From Flavobacterium sp. LHD-85 (GTDB lineage: Bacteria; Bacteroidota; Bacteroidia; Flavobacteriales; Flavobacteriaceae), in assembly GCF_030929595.1 (NCBI RefSeq), contig NZ_JAVFVR010000012.1, positions 32,872 to 96,871 of the forward strand: a DNA stretch of 64,000 nucleotides, in the 5' to 3' direction. Every line of letters starts with the position of its first letter. Position 1 is the first letter of the stretch. The translations under genes were made by a program, and so were the position numbers. Positions 52,442 to 61,257 of the stretch are shown here, piece by piece. The notes beneath the pieces are model-generated. The model was not told where the DNA came from. It saw nothing but the letters and a program-made list of their open reading frames with translations, and did not search any database.

Positions 52442-53752
52442 TTATATATTTTCACTCAATAATACTCTTATATCTGTCGTCTTGCCGAAAAAGTTTTCTT
52501 GGGATTCATTACTTCTCCAAGAATTCATTTTATCAGACCGCTGCCATATCTCAATCAAAGATTTTTCCAAAATACTGCCAGCATTCCACTCTTTTTCATT
52601 TTCCACGTCAACTCTCTTAAGTTTTACCGAAACATAACAAAAACCTTGAGGAGTGATCCTCATCAATCTTTCTCCTGTTCTTGTTAAGAAACTTTGATCA
52701 TCTAACATAGTTTCAAATTCCTCTTCTTTGATATCGTTTGTAATTTCATTCCAAGCCGAATCTGCAGGTTTAATTATTTTATTCCTAACTAAATCTCTCA
52801 ATTGTAAATTTGCTCTGTACAAATCGTCATTGGATGGCAGATCATCCGTCAATCCTATACCTCGGCCAGCGATATAAAGAGGAGCAAAACTATATCCCAA
52901 CGGAGAAAATGGAGAAATCAATTTCCCAATATCGTAGATTTCATTGACATTATACTTGGTTAAAACAGTACCAACAATGAATGGGACTTTATATTTCTGC
53001 ATCAACTCTAAACCTTTCATAACTTTTGAAAAATTTCCTTTGCCTCTGTATTTTTCACAACTTTCCGCATTAACACCATCTAATGTAGTTTGCAGATAAA
53101 CAAAATTTTTCAATTTGCTAAGCTGTTCAAAATCTGATTCATCAGTTACTGTTAAATCAGAGCCAATAGAAACCATTAAGCCAAGATCATCCGCGTATTT
53201 TACCATTTGATGCAAATCATCTTTTCTTGTAAATGGATCACCGCCTGTAAATCTTACATAGAAAACACCAGATCGAACAATGTCGTCTAAAATTCGCTTC
53301 CAATCACTTGCTTGTAATTCTAAGTTAATATCAACAAAAGGACTACTAAAATATGAACAATAAGTACATTGCCTTCCACATTTATTTGTACTTTCAATTT
53401 CTACACCTAAAGGCGTATAGAAATAATCCTTAGAAAACATATCTTCTTGAATTTCGTCAAAATAAAATATAGCTTCCGAAACAACATCAGAATTTTCTTC
53501 TCTACAAATATCCCTTTTTGAGAGATAGTTTATAAATTCTTCTATTTCTATCCAAGAAGATTTTGAAATATCAAAATTGTTATTGATTTCATTAAAAACT
53601 TGCTCGATTGTTTTTGGTTTCTTTAATGATTTTATGATTTCATAACCAAATTTATTAAAGAACCTAACTGCCCTTCTTTGGTTAATTAGTACGATACAGC
53701 CAAACTGCTCTTTTCTTATTTTTAATTCAGAGTTTAAAACAAATTTTTTCAT
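52442..53752 (-). CDS. Radical SAM peptide maturase with PqqD-like N-terminus
   Basis: A 436-aa protein. The N-terminal ~85 residues resemble a PqqD-type RiPP recognition element. The radical SAM core has Cys125, Cys129 and Cys132 in CGRQCTYC, and TGGDPFTRKD follows. The C-terminal part looks like a SPASM/twitch region (ITPQGFCYVSVKL ... AGSILEKSLIEIWQRSD), but only one cysteine remains, so the auxiliary Fe-S clusters are probably lost. It would modify the adjacent precursor by carbon-centred radical chemistry, for example cross-linking or epimerisation. Confidence 0.87.
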   Translation of the reverse strand: MKKFVLNSELKIRKEQFGCIVLINQRRAVRFFNKFGYEIIKSLKKPKTIEQVFNEINNNFDISKSSWIEIEEFINYLSKRDICREENSDVVSEAIFYFDEIQEDMFSKDYFYTPLGVEIESTNKCGRQCTYCSYFSSPFVDINLELQASDWKRILDDIVRSGVFYVRFTGGDPFTRKDDLHQMVKYADDLGLMVSIGSDLTVTDESDFEQLSKLKNFVYLQTTLDGVNAESCEKYRGKGNFSKVMKGLELMQKYKVPFIVGTVLTKYNVNEIYDIGKLISPFSPLGYSFAPLYIAGRGIGLTDDLPSNDDLYRANLQLRDLVRNKIIKPADSAWNEITNDIKEEEFETMLDDQSFLTRTGERLMRITPQGFCYVSVKLKRVDVENEKEWNAGSILEKSLIEIWQRSDKMNSWRSNESQENFFGKTTDIRVLLSENI

Positions 53753-53788
53753 TTTATTAGTTTATAGATTTAGATTATAATTAGTTAG

Positions 53789-54295
53789 TTAAAGATTTAT
53801 ATCATATAAAAGTGCATCATAAACTTGATCACACTTCACTATTTCTTTTGACAATACACATTTAAAAGTGAACCCGTTTTTTATTAATACATTGATTGAA
53901 CCAATATTATCTGCAAAAACTCTCCCATAAATTCTATTTAAACTATATTCCTTCTGAATAGTGACTAAATATTTTTTAAGGCAATAAGTCATAATTCCTT
54001 TATTCCAAAAATCTTCCGCAAGCCAAAAGCCAATTTCTCCAGTCTTCTTATAGATATCTTTTTGAATATTAATTCCAATACCTCCAATAACTTCACCATT
54101 GTATTCAATAATTTGTTGAGTGTATTTCGGTAAAATCTGGCAGAATAAAAACCAGTTCTCAGCATCAATTACAGTATAAGGATTTGGAAAAGAATCTGCT
54201 AGAAATTTGCTTACCTTAATATTATCTGCATTTTTTCTTAAAGAAACTAAATCTCTTTCCTCAATAGTTCTTAAATTAATTTGTTGGTTATCCAT
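53789..54295 (-). CDS. GNAT-family acetyltransferase, RimJ/RimL type
   Basis: A 168-aa protein. The N-terminal INLRTIEERDLVSL and motif GEIGFWLAEDFWNKGIMTYCLKKYL place it among the RimJ/RimL-like N-acyltransferases. The start ATG follows the stop of TrpRS-like gene 2 by one base. It may acylate the N-terminus of the precursor. Confidence 0.85.
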   Translation of the reverse strand: MDNQQINLRTIEERDLVSLRKNADNIKVSKFLADSFPNPYTVIDAENWFLFCQILPKYTQQIIEYNGEVIGGIGINIQKDIYKKTGEIGFWLAEDFWNKGIMTYCLKKYLVTIQKEYSLNRIYGRVFADNIGSINVLIKNGFTFKCVLSKEIVKCDQVYDALLYDINL

Positions 54296-54296
54296 A

Positions 54297-55247
54297 TTAT
54301 TGTATATTAAAAAAATTGTCCTTCAAAAAAATAATGCTCTGTTCTAATTTTTCTGATATATTCTCTTTTGATTTGTTCAAAATTTCATTTATATGATTGA
54401 TTGAAATTTTATTGTCTCTAAAGATTTTCAATTTATCTACTAAAATTTCTTTAAGAAGTAATTTTTCATATGCATAATCATCGTTTTCTTCCAATCTTTT
54501 AGAAATATCAAAATATTCTAATGCTTTAAACCAGTCAATTAAGACTTTCTTATCAGTAATGCTATCAATTTTAGCACTTATATCTTCTACTTCTTCCGCT
54601 AAAAAAATACTGTTATGCTGAAACATATATGTCCCATCTAAACCTAATAAATGCGGACTGGAAGAAGGCTCATACTCTGGAGAAAAATTATATTTATTAA
54701 TTTTATTTCTAATTTGTGCGGATATATGTTTCATTATGTAGGTATATCCCATAATTTCTTCACCGCCTTGAAATAGCTCAACCTCGAGCCCCAAAGAAAG
54801 AGCCGGCATACCTAATTGTGGGTATAAAATTTCAAATATAGATGGGTAAAGTGATAATCCTAATTCCTCTCTTTGGTATGATTTCAATCCTCCTAGAAAT
54901 GAATTATCGTATAAATATCTACAATGTTTATAATCAACAAAATTTCCGTAAATATGAATTAACTCAACCAATTGATTTAAAATCTGGGATGTTAATATGA
55001 TGTCATTCTTCTGATAATCAAATCCCGAATTAATAAAGTCCTGAATTACAAAATATGATCTGTTTTTTATAGAACTCGCTTCCTTAGGGTTCATAAAAAG
55101 TGCCATTACATCATCAATAATGACGATAGATTTATATTTATATTGATTTTTAACTAAATCTGCCATTGATCCAAAATAGTGTCCCAAATTCCTTGGTCCA
55201 AATATTGGATTTTGCACACAAATCTGTGTCGGTTTTATGTCTACCAT
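54297..55247 (-). CDS. Divergent tryptophanyl-tRNA-synthetase-like protein 2
   Basis: A 316-aa paralogue of the protein at 51100. The HIGH-like motif has also lost its first His (GPRNLGHYFG; Asn20). The KMSKS loop is YMFQHN (207-212). The indole-binding Asp is Leu150, and GGEE is at 161-164. The shared segment SFLGGLKSYQREELGL shows common descent of the two. It is more degenerate than copy 1, so the two may form a heterodimer with one active member. It is spaced by one base from both neighbours, indicating tight co-translation. Confidence 0.87.
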   Translation of the reverse strand: MVDIKPTQICVQNPIFGPRNLGHYFGSMADLVKNQYKYKSIVIIDDVMALFMNPKEASSIKNRSYFVIQDFINSGFDYQKNDIILTSQILNQLVELIHIYGNFVDYKHCRYLYDNSFLGGLKSYQREELGLSLYPSIFEILYPQLGMPALSLGLEVELFQGGEEIMGYTYIMKHISAQIRNKINKYNFSPEYEPSSSPHLLGLDGTYMFQHNSIFLAEEVEDISAKIDSITDKKVLIDWFKALEYFDISKRLEENDDYAYEKLLLKEILVDKLKIFRDNKISINHINEILNKSKENISEKLEQSIIFLKDNFFNIQ

Positions 55248-55248
55248 C

Positions 55249-56388
55249 TTATGAGTTTAAAAAATTAAAAGTTTCCCTGATTATTTCCGCGGTTAGAATA
55301 CAATTATTAGATTTAATCCTATTTTCATCAATCAATTTTGGTATTATGGTCATTTGGATTTCTTCATACTTAGAATTATAACCTTGTGTTTTCATTGAAT
55401 CTGCTTCTTTAGAATAAACTCTAATCAACTTATTATTTTTTATATATTTTATCCGATTATTCTTAACAACTTCAATGTCGTCAGTAATACTTTTTTTTCT
55501 AAGATTAACACTATTGATATCTATAGATTTGATTTCACTGCTTATTGGAAAATTACTTAAAAGAGGATCGTTGTTAAATTCTTCATATAATTCAATTTGA
55601 TTATTTAATTTCAATAATTCATCACTAAAAAATTCTGAATTTATTTTTAATCTAGAGCATGCTAAATCAAGTAAATCAAGAGCTTTATCCGGAAAAAATT
55701 TAGTTTTGTCACTTTTAGATAGCAAAACCGCTTCTAATATCCCTTCGTCTTCTATTTGAATATCATGAAAAAATTCGTATTTGCTCTTTAATTTTTTAAT
55801 CATTAAATAACATATATAGTCATCTGGTTCTTCAATTAAAATTTTCTGAAATCTTCGATCCAATGCTTTATCATGCTGCAAGAATTTCTCATATTCTTCA
55901 TTTGTAGTTGCCCCTATCAATTGAAAATCACCTCTAGAAAGTGCAGGTTTTAGCATATTTGCTAAATCTAGTCCTCCTTCGGATGAACCAGCTTTAGAAA
56001 CTGTGTGTATTTCATCAATAAATAATATTATTTTTTCTGAATTCTTATAGACCTCATTTAAAATTATTTTTACCTTTTCTTCGAATTCACCTCTGTAACT
56101 TGTCCCGGCAACCAAATCACTAATTCTTAATCCGTAAATCGTTTTATTTTTTAATTCTTTTGGAACTTGTCCATTATTAATCATTGATGCCAAATTTTCT
56201 ATTAATGCAGTTTTCCCTACACCAGGCTTTCCCAATAAAAGAGGATTATTTTTAAAACGCCTGCTTAAGATTTCCATGAGCTTTCTTATCTCCAGATCTC
56301 TGTAAAATATCGGGTCATACTTGTCGTTAAAAGCCTTTTTATTAAAATTAGTTCCGAATTCTTCTAAAACTTCTGATTCAAAAATCAT
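55249..56388 (-). CDS. AAA+ ATPase resembling the D1 module of ClpC/ClpB
   Basis: A 379-aa protein. It covers only the first nucleotide-binding domain of Clp/Hsp100 unfoldases: Walker A GKPGVGKT (53-60), the pore-loop-like region SYRGEFEEK (~97-105), Walker B ILFIDE (121-126), sensor-1 LIGATT and an Arg finger DRRFQ. The N-terminal substrate-binding domain, the D2 ring and the ClpP-docking loop are missing. It may remodel the precursor or the NRPS/TrpRS complex; this is inference. Confidence 0.87.
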   Translation of the reverse strand: MIFESEVLEEFGTNFNKKAFNDKYDPIFYRDLEIRKLMEILSRRFKNNPLLLGKPGVGKTALIENLASMINNGQVPKELKNKTIYGLRISDLVAGTSYRGEFEEKVKIILNEVYKNSEKIILFIDEIHTVSKAGSSEGGLDLANMLKPALSRGDFQLIGATTNEEYEKFLQHDKALDRRFQKILIEEPDDYICYLMIKKLKSKYEFFHDIQIEDEGILEAVLLSKSDKTKFFPDKALDLLDLACSRLKINSEFFSDELLKLNNQIELYEEFNNDPLLSNFPISSEIKSIDINSVNLRKKSITDDIEVVKNNRIKYIKNNKLIRVYSKEADSMKTQGYNSKYEEIQMTIIPKLIDENRIKSNNCILTAEIIRETFNFLNS

Positions 56389-56404
56389 TATTATGTAATT
56401 TAAA

Positions 56405-59400
56405 TTAGTTCAAAATTTTACCCATTATGGAGTCAAAAACTTCAGCAATAGAAGAAATTTGATTATTTGAAAAATATGTTTTGTTAAAAATAAAATTAAA
56501 CTGAAGGTTATTGGCGGTCTTAATCGGCTGTAATAAGATATAGTAACACCCAAAATTTTGGTCAACGGAGTAAATTTCAAAATTTAATTTGCCTTCGAAT
56601 GAATTTAAATCTTCACTATCAATATAGTTATACTTAAATTTTCTTAATATTTCATGTCCATATTTATTTAATCCAAGTTCATTGAAAATTTTGTTACTGT
56701 GGTAATCACTATGTGATAGACATTCTACTAATTTAATTTGCACTTCGTTAATTATTTCGAGATAATTATCAGTATCAATATTGAGTCGTAAAAAAAGTGA
56801 ATTTGTAAATAGGCCTATTTCGTTACAAATCTCTCCACTTTCACGATTGGAAACTGTACAATCGATTAATACATCTCTATCTAATGACAGTTCTTTAATT
56901 ACTAAGTAATAAATAGTTAGAAAGAAATTATTAAGTGTGAAATTATTATTCTTGCAAAATGCCTTGATTTTTTCACTTTGATCTTTTAAAGATTTAACTT
57001 TAAAAACCATTGTATTTGTATAATCAAATGGAACCTTGCCTTTAATCTCTTCTCTTGAAATAAAAGCTGAAAAATTATATTCCTCATTAAATGTTTTTTC
57101 CCAGTAATTTTTATCTACGACATACTTGGATGTTTTTTCATAAAACTGCATGGCAGCAGTATATTCATGGAATTGCATCTTTACCGTGGTTGATTTATCA
57201 AAATAGTAGAAATTAAATAAATCTTTTAAAAATATATTAATCGATGCTCCATCAAAAATAATATGATTCACAATGAAAAATAAAATATAAGATGTTTTAT
57301 TAAATTTCACAGCCCAGGCAGATAGTAAAAAATCCTTGCCAAACAGGTCTATTTTTTTTAAAAGTTCATTCTTACAAAATTCATCGGCTTCACAGAACTG
57401 ATCAAACTCCCGGTAATTAATACTTATATTTTTCTTATCATTTGAAAAACTTTGATATAAATAATTATTTTCGACTAAAAATTGAGTTTTTAGAATCGTA
57501 TGCTTCTCAATTACATCATTTAACGCAATTTCAAGTTTATCAAGATTGATTATTTCATTGGTTATTAAACCAAAATTAATATTTGAATTAGAACCATTAG
57601 CTATTAAAAATTTATAAACCTCATTTTGGAGATAAGAACATTTTGTTTTAAAATCATAACGTGAGCTATTACCTATACTTTTTAAATACCTAAATATTTG
57701 ATTTTTATTCGTATCCAGAAAGCCTTTTAAATTATCGTCAATTAAATTTATATCTCTTCGTACTATCAATTTATTTTCAAAACAGTAAATGTTAACATTT
57801 TTAAATTTGAGAAAAGACAAAAAGTTAAACACTTCATTTTCATTAATTTCATCTAAATAAATCAAAATATCATCACATAAAACTTCAAGAAATTCATTCT
57901 CTTTTTCTTTTTGATCATTTATTATGTTAGATATGCTAAATATATTAGGGTAAACATAAAATTCTTTGTATGAAATATCTACTTCATAAAAACTTCTAAT
58001 CTTTCCTAAAATTTTACCAACAAATAAGCTATGTCCACCTAATTCAAAAAAATTATCCTTAATCCCCACATTTTTTATTCCTAATACTTCTTGCCATATT
58101 TTCACAAGAGTCTTTTCAATTTCATTTCCTGGAGGCGCATAGCCAGCTTCGGAAATTGGTGCAATGCCTTTAGGGCTTGGCAAAGACTGCCTATCTATTT
58201 TTCCATTTGGCGTCAATGGCATGGAATCCAACTGAATAAAATGGGCAGGTATCATGTAATGGGGCAGAAAATGTCTCAGTTCAGATCTAATATGCGAAAC
58301 ATTAACTTTCTCACGGCTTACAAGATAAGCTACTAATATTTTGTCTCCTTTGGAATCCGATTTTACTGCAGCAGTCACTGAATCTAAAGAAGAGATCTTC
58401 AATAAGCCGTTCTCTATATCCTCTAATTCAACTCTATAGCCTCGTATCTTGATTTGGCTATCATTTCTTCCCAGAAACTCTATTTCTCCCTGTGAATTCC
58501 ATTTTCCAACATCTCCAGTTCTATATAATAAGCCTCCACTTTCAAAAGGATTTTGAATAAAACGCTCTTTACTAAGCATTTCATTTCTATAATACCCTAT
58601 TGCAAGACCATCACCTCCTATATAAATCTCTCCTATTGTTCCTATTGGCTTTGGCTGTAAAAACATATCCAAAACAAATAGACTTGTATTGCTTATTGGC
58701 TTGCCTATGATTGATGCGTCTTTCGGAGTTTGCAGTTTCTTTATACTTGACCAAATAGTGGTTTCTGTCGGTCCATACATATTCCAGACCTCCCCGCAAT
58801 GAGGAATTAGTTTGCCTGCTAATGCTTCATGCAATGAGTCCCCTCCACATAATATTTTTAATCCTTTACTTCCTAGCCAATTAGAGTCAAAGAGCATCTG
58901 ATAAAAACTTGGAGTTGCCTGCATTATAGTCGGCTGCACCTCATTTATATTTTCTATAAGCAGATTAGCTTCAGATAAAACATTATGGTTAGCTATATAT
59001 ACAGCAGCTCCGCAAATTAAAGGAGCAAAAAACTCCAAAATTGAAATATCGAATGAATAAGTTGTTACCGAAAACAAAATATCGCTTGCACTTATGCCTG
59101 GCTGCTTCTGCATGCTGGTTAGAAAATTAAGCAATGACCTATGCCCAATTTCAACTCCTTTTGGATTACCTGTCGAACCTGATGTATAAATTATATAAGC
59201 TGTAGCTTCTGGTAAAACTCTCGTTTCTAGATCCCCTTTTAAGCCCTTGATTTTCTCTAAAATATGTTCTAACGATAGAATAATTGCTCCATCTCCATTC
59301 TGCACTTTATAGTCTTTTTCACTTATAAGAACTTTGGTTCCGCTACTTCCGACAATATAATTTAAACGTTCTTTTGGAAAATTGGGATCTAACGGAATAT

Positions 59401-61234
59401 ATGATCTTCCACACTTCAATATCCCTAACAAGAGAGCCAACATATCTGCTGAACGATCCAGTAAAACAGCAATAGGTGATCTATCTTGTTCCCCAAAAGC
59501 ATCGATAAGATATAATGCTATTTGACTGGAAGTTTTATCAAGTTCAGAATAAGAAAACGTTTTACGGCTATCACTTAATGCAATTTTCTCAGGCGTTTTA
59601 TAAACTTGGTCGGCAAATAAATCCAATATTGTTTTATCTTTTGGATAATCAGCTTGTGTGTCATTAAATTCTACTAATAGCTGATTCAGTTCCTTATCTG
59701 ATAAAAATTTTAATGAACATATTGCCAGCTTAGGTTCTGAGATAATGCTTTGCAGTAGAACTTCAAGATGATTTATAATATTTTCTGCAAACTCCTCGGT
59801 ATAAAGAGCAGTATTATAAACAAGCATTAATTTAATGCCCTGAGATGTTTCTTCAAAAATAAATTCAATATCAAATTTACTAATGGCATTTTGCTGGGTT
59901 TCATATTCCTTAATTGTAATATCTCCCGACTGCTCCAGATTTACTTTAAGATTATCGGTGTTTTGAAAAGTAACCATTACATCAAATAACGGGTTACGGC
60001 TCATGTCTCTTTTCAGCGATAAATGATCAACTAATTCATCAAAAGGATACATTTGATGCTCAAATGCTGATAGAGTAACTTCTTTTATATTTTCTAAAAG
60101 CTTTTCGAAACTATCAAGACCATCAAACTGTGTTCGTAATGCTAAAGTATTGACGTAAAACCCTATTTGATTTTGCAAATCAACGTCTTCCCTCCCTGCT
60201 ATCGGGCTTCCAATTATGATGTCATTTTGGTCTGTATATCTATAAAGCAATACTTTTACGGCAGCTAATAGCCCCATAAATAAAGTTGATCCTTGTGACT
60301 GGCAAAAATCACTAAACGGTTTTGCAATACTCTCTTCATATACCTTATCCAAAGAACTTCCTGCGTAAGTTTTTATCGCTGGCCTTGTTTGATAAGTCGG
60401 CAAATCTAAAACTGGAAGATTCCCATTAAACTGGTTCATCCAATAAATTTCATGCTCTTTTATTGCATCACTTTTTAATTGATCTTGTTGCCATGCAGCA
60501 TAATCCTTGTATTGAAGTTTTAATTCTGGCAATACCAATTGGCTTTCTGTTGAATAAGCATCATATAAAGCAAATAACTCATTTTTCATTATATCAACTG
60601 ACCATCCATCACTTACAATATGATGCATAACGCAAATAAAAACATATTTGTTCAAGGATTTTCTTATTACTTTAGCACGTAATAAACTACTTGACGACAA
60701 GTCAAAAATATATTTTACTTCTCTCTCGATAACTGCATTTATTAACTCTTGAGAAAATTCTTCTGTACTTACATCTTCATAATCAAGATTAAATTTAGTA
60801 ATGTTAAAATCTAAAACCTTCTGTCTAATATCGCCATTTTCTTCTACAAATAATGTTCTTAAAGATTCATGACGTTCAATGAGGCTTAAAAATGCTTTTT
60901 CTAAAGAAGGAATTGACAGACTTCCGTTTATTTCAAAAATACTTGACATGTTATAGGCAATATTCCCTCCTTCAAATTGGCTTAAAAGCCATAATCTGCG
61001 TTGTGAAGAAGACAAAGCATAACTCTCTTGCTCTGAAATTTTGGGAATTCTATAATAGAATTTCTTTTTTGTTTTATTCAAGAAAATAAGTTCAATTAAT
61101 TCATTTTTATGTATTTTAATTTCATCCAATAAAGCATCAGTCATAATTCCCTTTGGACTTTGAACATTTAATTTATCATCAACTAAATCAATTATTATAT
61201 TTAGATTAATTAATTTACTAAGTAGTTTCTGCAT
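56405..61234 (-). CDS. NRPS, TubC dock-C-A-T-(TubC-like)-C
   Basis: A 1609-aa protein. An N-terminal TubC-type docking domain (about 1-55, LLSKLINLNIIIDLVDDKLNVQSPKG...), condensation domain (HHIVSDGWS near 210), adenylation domain (about 530-1015, YIIYTSGSTGNPKG near 685, pocket code as in the other NRPS), carrier (GGHS near 1066), a second TubC-like segment (about 1125-1170, FLKFKNVNIYCFENKLIVRR) and a terminal condensation domain. In the terminal domain the HHxxxDG motif reads NHIIFDG. No thioesterase. The internal docking-like domain suggests an ancestral fusion of two chains. Confidence 0.92.
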   Translation of the reverse strand: MQKLLSKLINLNIIIDLVDDKLNVQSPKGIMTDALLDEIKIHKNELIELIFLNKTKKKFYYRIPKISEQESYALSSSQRRLWLLSQFEGGNIAYNMSSIFEINGSLSIPSLEKAFLSLIERHESLRTLFVEENGDIRQKVLDFNITKFNLDYEDVSTEEFSQELINAVIEREVKYIFDLSSSSLLRAKVIRKSLNKYVFICVMHHIVSDGWSVDIMKNELFALYDAYSTESQLVLPELKLQYKDYAAWQQDQLKSDAIKEHEIYWMNQFNGNLPVLDLPTYQTRPAIKTYAGSSLDKVYEESIAKPFSDFCQSQGSTLFMGLLAAVKVLLYRYTDQNDIIIGSPIAGREDVDLQNQIGFYVNTLALRTQFDGLDSFEKLLENIKEVTLSAFEHQMYPFDELVDHLSLKRDMSRNPLFDVMVTFQNTDNLKVNLEQSGDITIKEYETQQNAISKFDIEFIFEETSQGIKLMLVYNTALYTEEFAENIINHLEVLLQSIISEPKLAICSLKFLSDKELNQLLVEFNDTQADYPKDKTILDLFADQVYKTPEKIALSDSRKTFSYSELDKTSSQIALYLIDAFGEQDRSPIAVLLDRSADMLALLLGILKCGRSYIPLDPNFPKERLNYIVGSSGTKVLISEKDYKVQNGDGAIILSLEHILEKIKGLKGDLETRVLPEATAYIIYTSGSTGNPKGVEIGHRSLLNFLTSMQKQPGISASDILFSVTTYSFDISILEFFAPLICGAAVYIANHNVLSEANLLIENINEVQPTIMQATPSFYQMLFDSNWLGSKGLKILCGGDSLHEALAGKLIPHCGEVWNMYGPTETTIWSSIKKLQTPKDASIIGKPISNTSLFVLDMFLQPKPIGTIGEIYIGGDGLAIGYYRNEMLSKERFIQNPFESGGLLYRTGDVGKWNSQGEIEFLGRNDSQIKIRGYRVELEDIENGLLKISSLDSVTAAVKSDSKGDKILVAYLVSREKVNVSHIRSELRHFLPHYMIPAHFIQLDSMPLTPNGKIDRQSLPSPKGIAPISEAGYAPPGNEIEKTLVKIWQEVLGIKNVGIKDNFFELGGHSLFVGKILGKIRSFYEVDISYKEFYVYPNIFSISNIINDQKEKENEFLEVLCDDILIYLDEINENEVFNFLSFLKFKNVNIYCFENKLIVRRDINLIDDNLKGFLDTNKNQIFRYLKSIGNSSRYDFKTKCSYLQNEVYKFLIANGSNSNINFGLITNEIINLDKLEIALNDVIEKHTILKTQFLVENNYLYQSFSNDKKNISINYREFDQFCEADEFCKNELLKKIDLFGKDFLLSAWAVKFNKTSYILFFIVNHIIFDGASINIFLKDLFNFYYFDKSTTVKMQFHEYTAAMQFYEKTSKYVVDKNYWEKTFNEEYNFSAFISREEIKGKVPFDYTNTMVFKVKSLKDQSEKIKAFCKNNNFTLNNFFLTIYYLVIKELSLDRDVLIDCTVSNRESGEICNEIGLFTNSLFLRLNIDTDNYLEIINEVQIKLVECLSHSDYHSNKIFNELGLNKYGHEILRKFKYNYIDSEDLNSFEGKLNFEIYSVDQNFGCYYILLQPIKTANNLQFNFIFNKTYFSNNQISSIAEVFDSIMGKILN
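58024..58143. repeat. 120-bp direct repeat, copy A (carrier-domain DNA)
   Basis: Identical base for base to 63881-64000. It covers the start of the carrier domain of the NRPS at 56405. The second copy continues past the window edge. Confidence 0.95.
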
Positions 61235-61257
61235 TTTTTTCCTGCATTATGTTATAT

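Noticed and set aside
51100..55247. TrpRS-like genes as simple antibiotic-resistance copies of TrpRS
   Set aside because: Resistance copies must charge tRNA-Trp, but both proteins have lost KMSKS and the indole-binding Asp.
58091..58336. Antisense frames within NRPS genes (also 55166-55381, 60892-61089, 61642-62037)
   Set aside because: Shadows of conserved coding on the other strand; no independent support.
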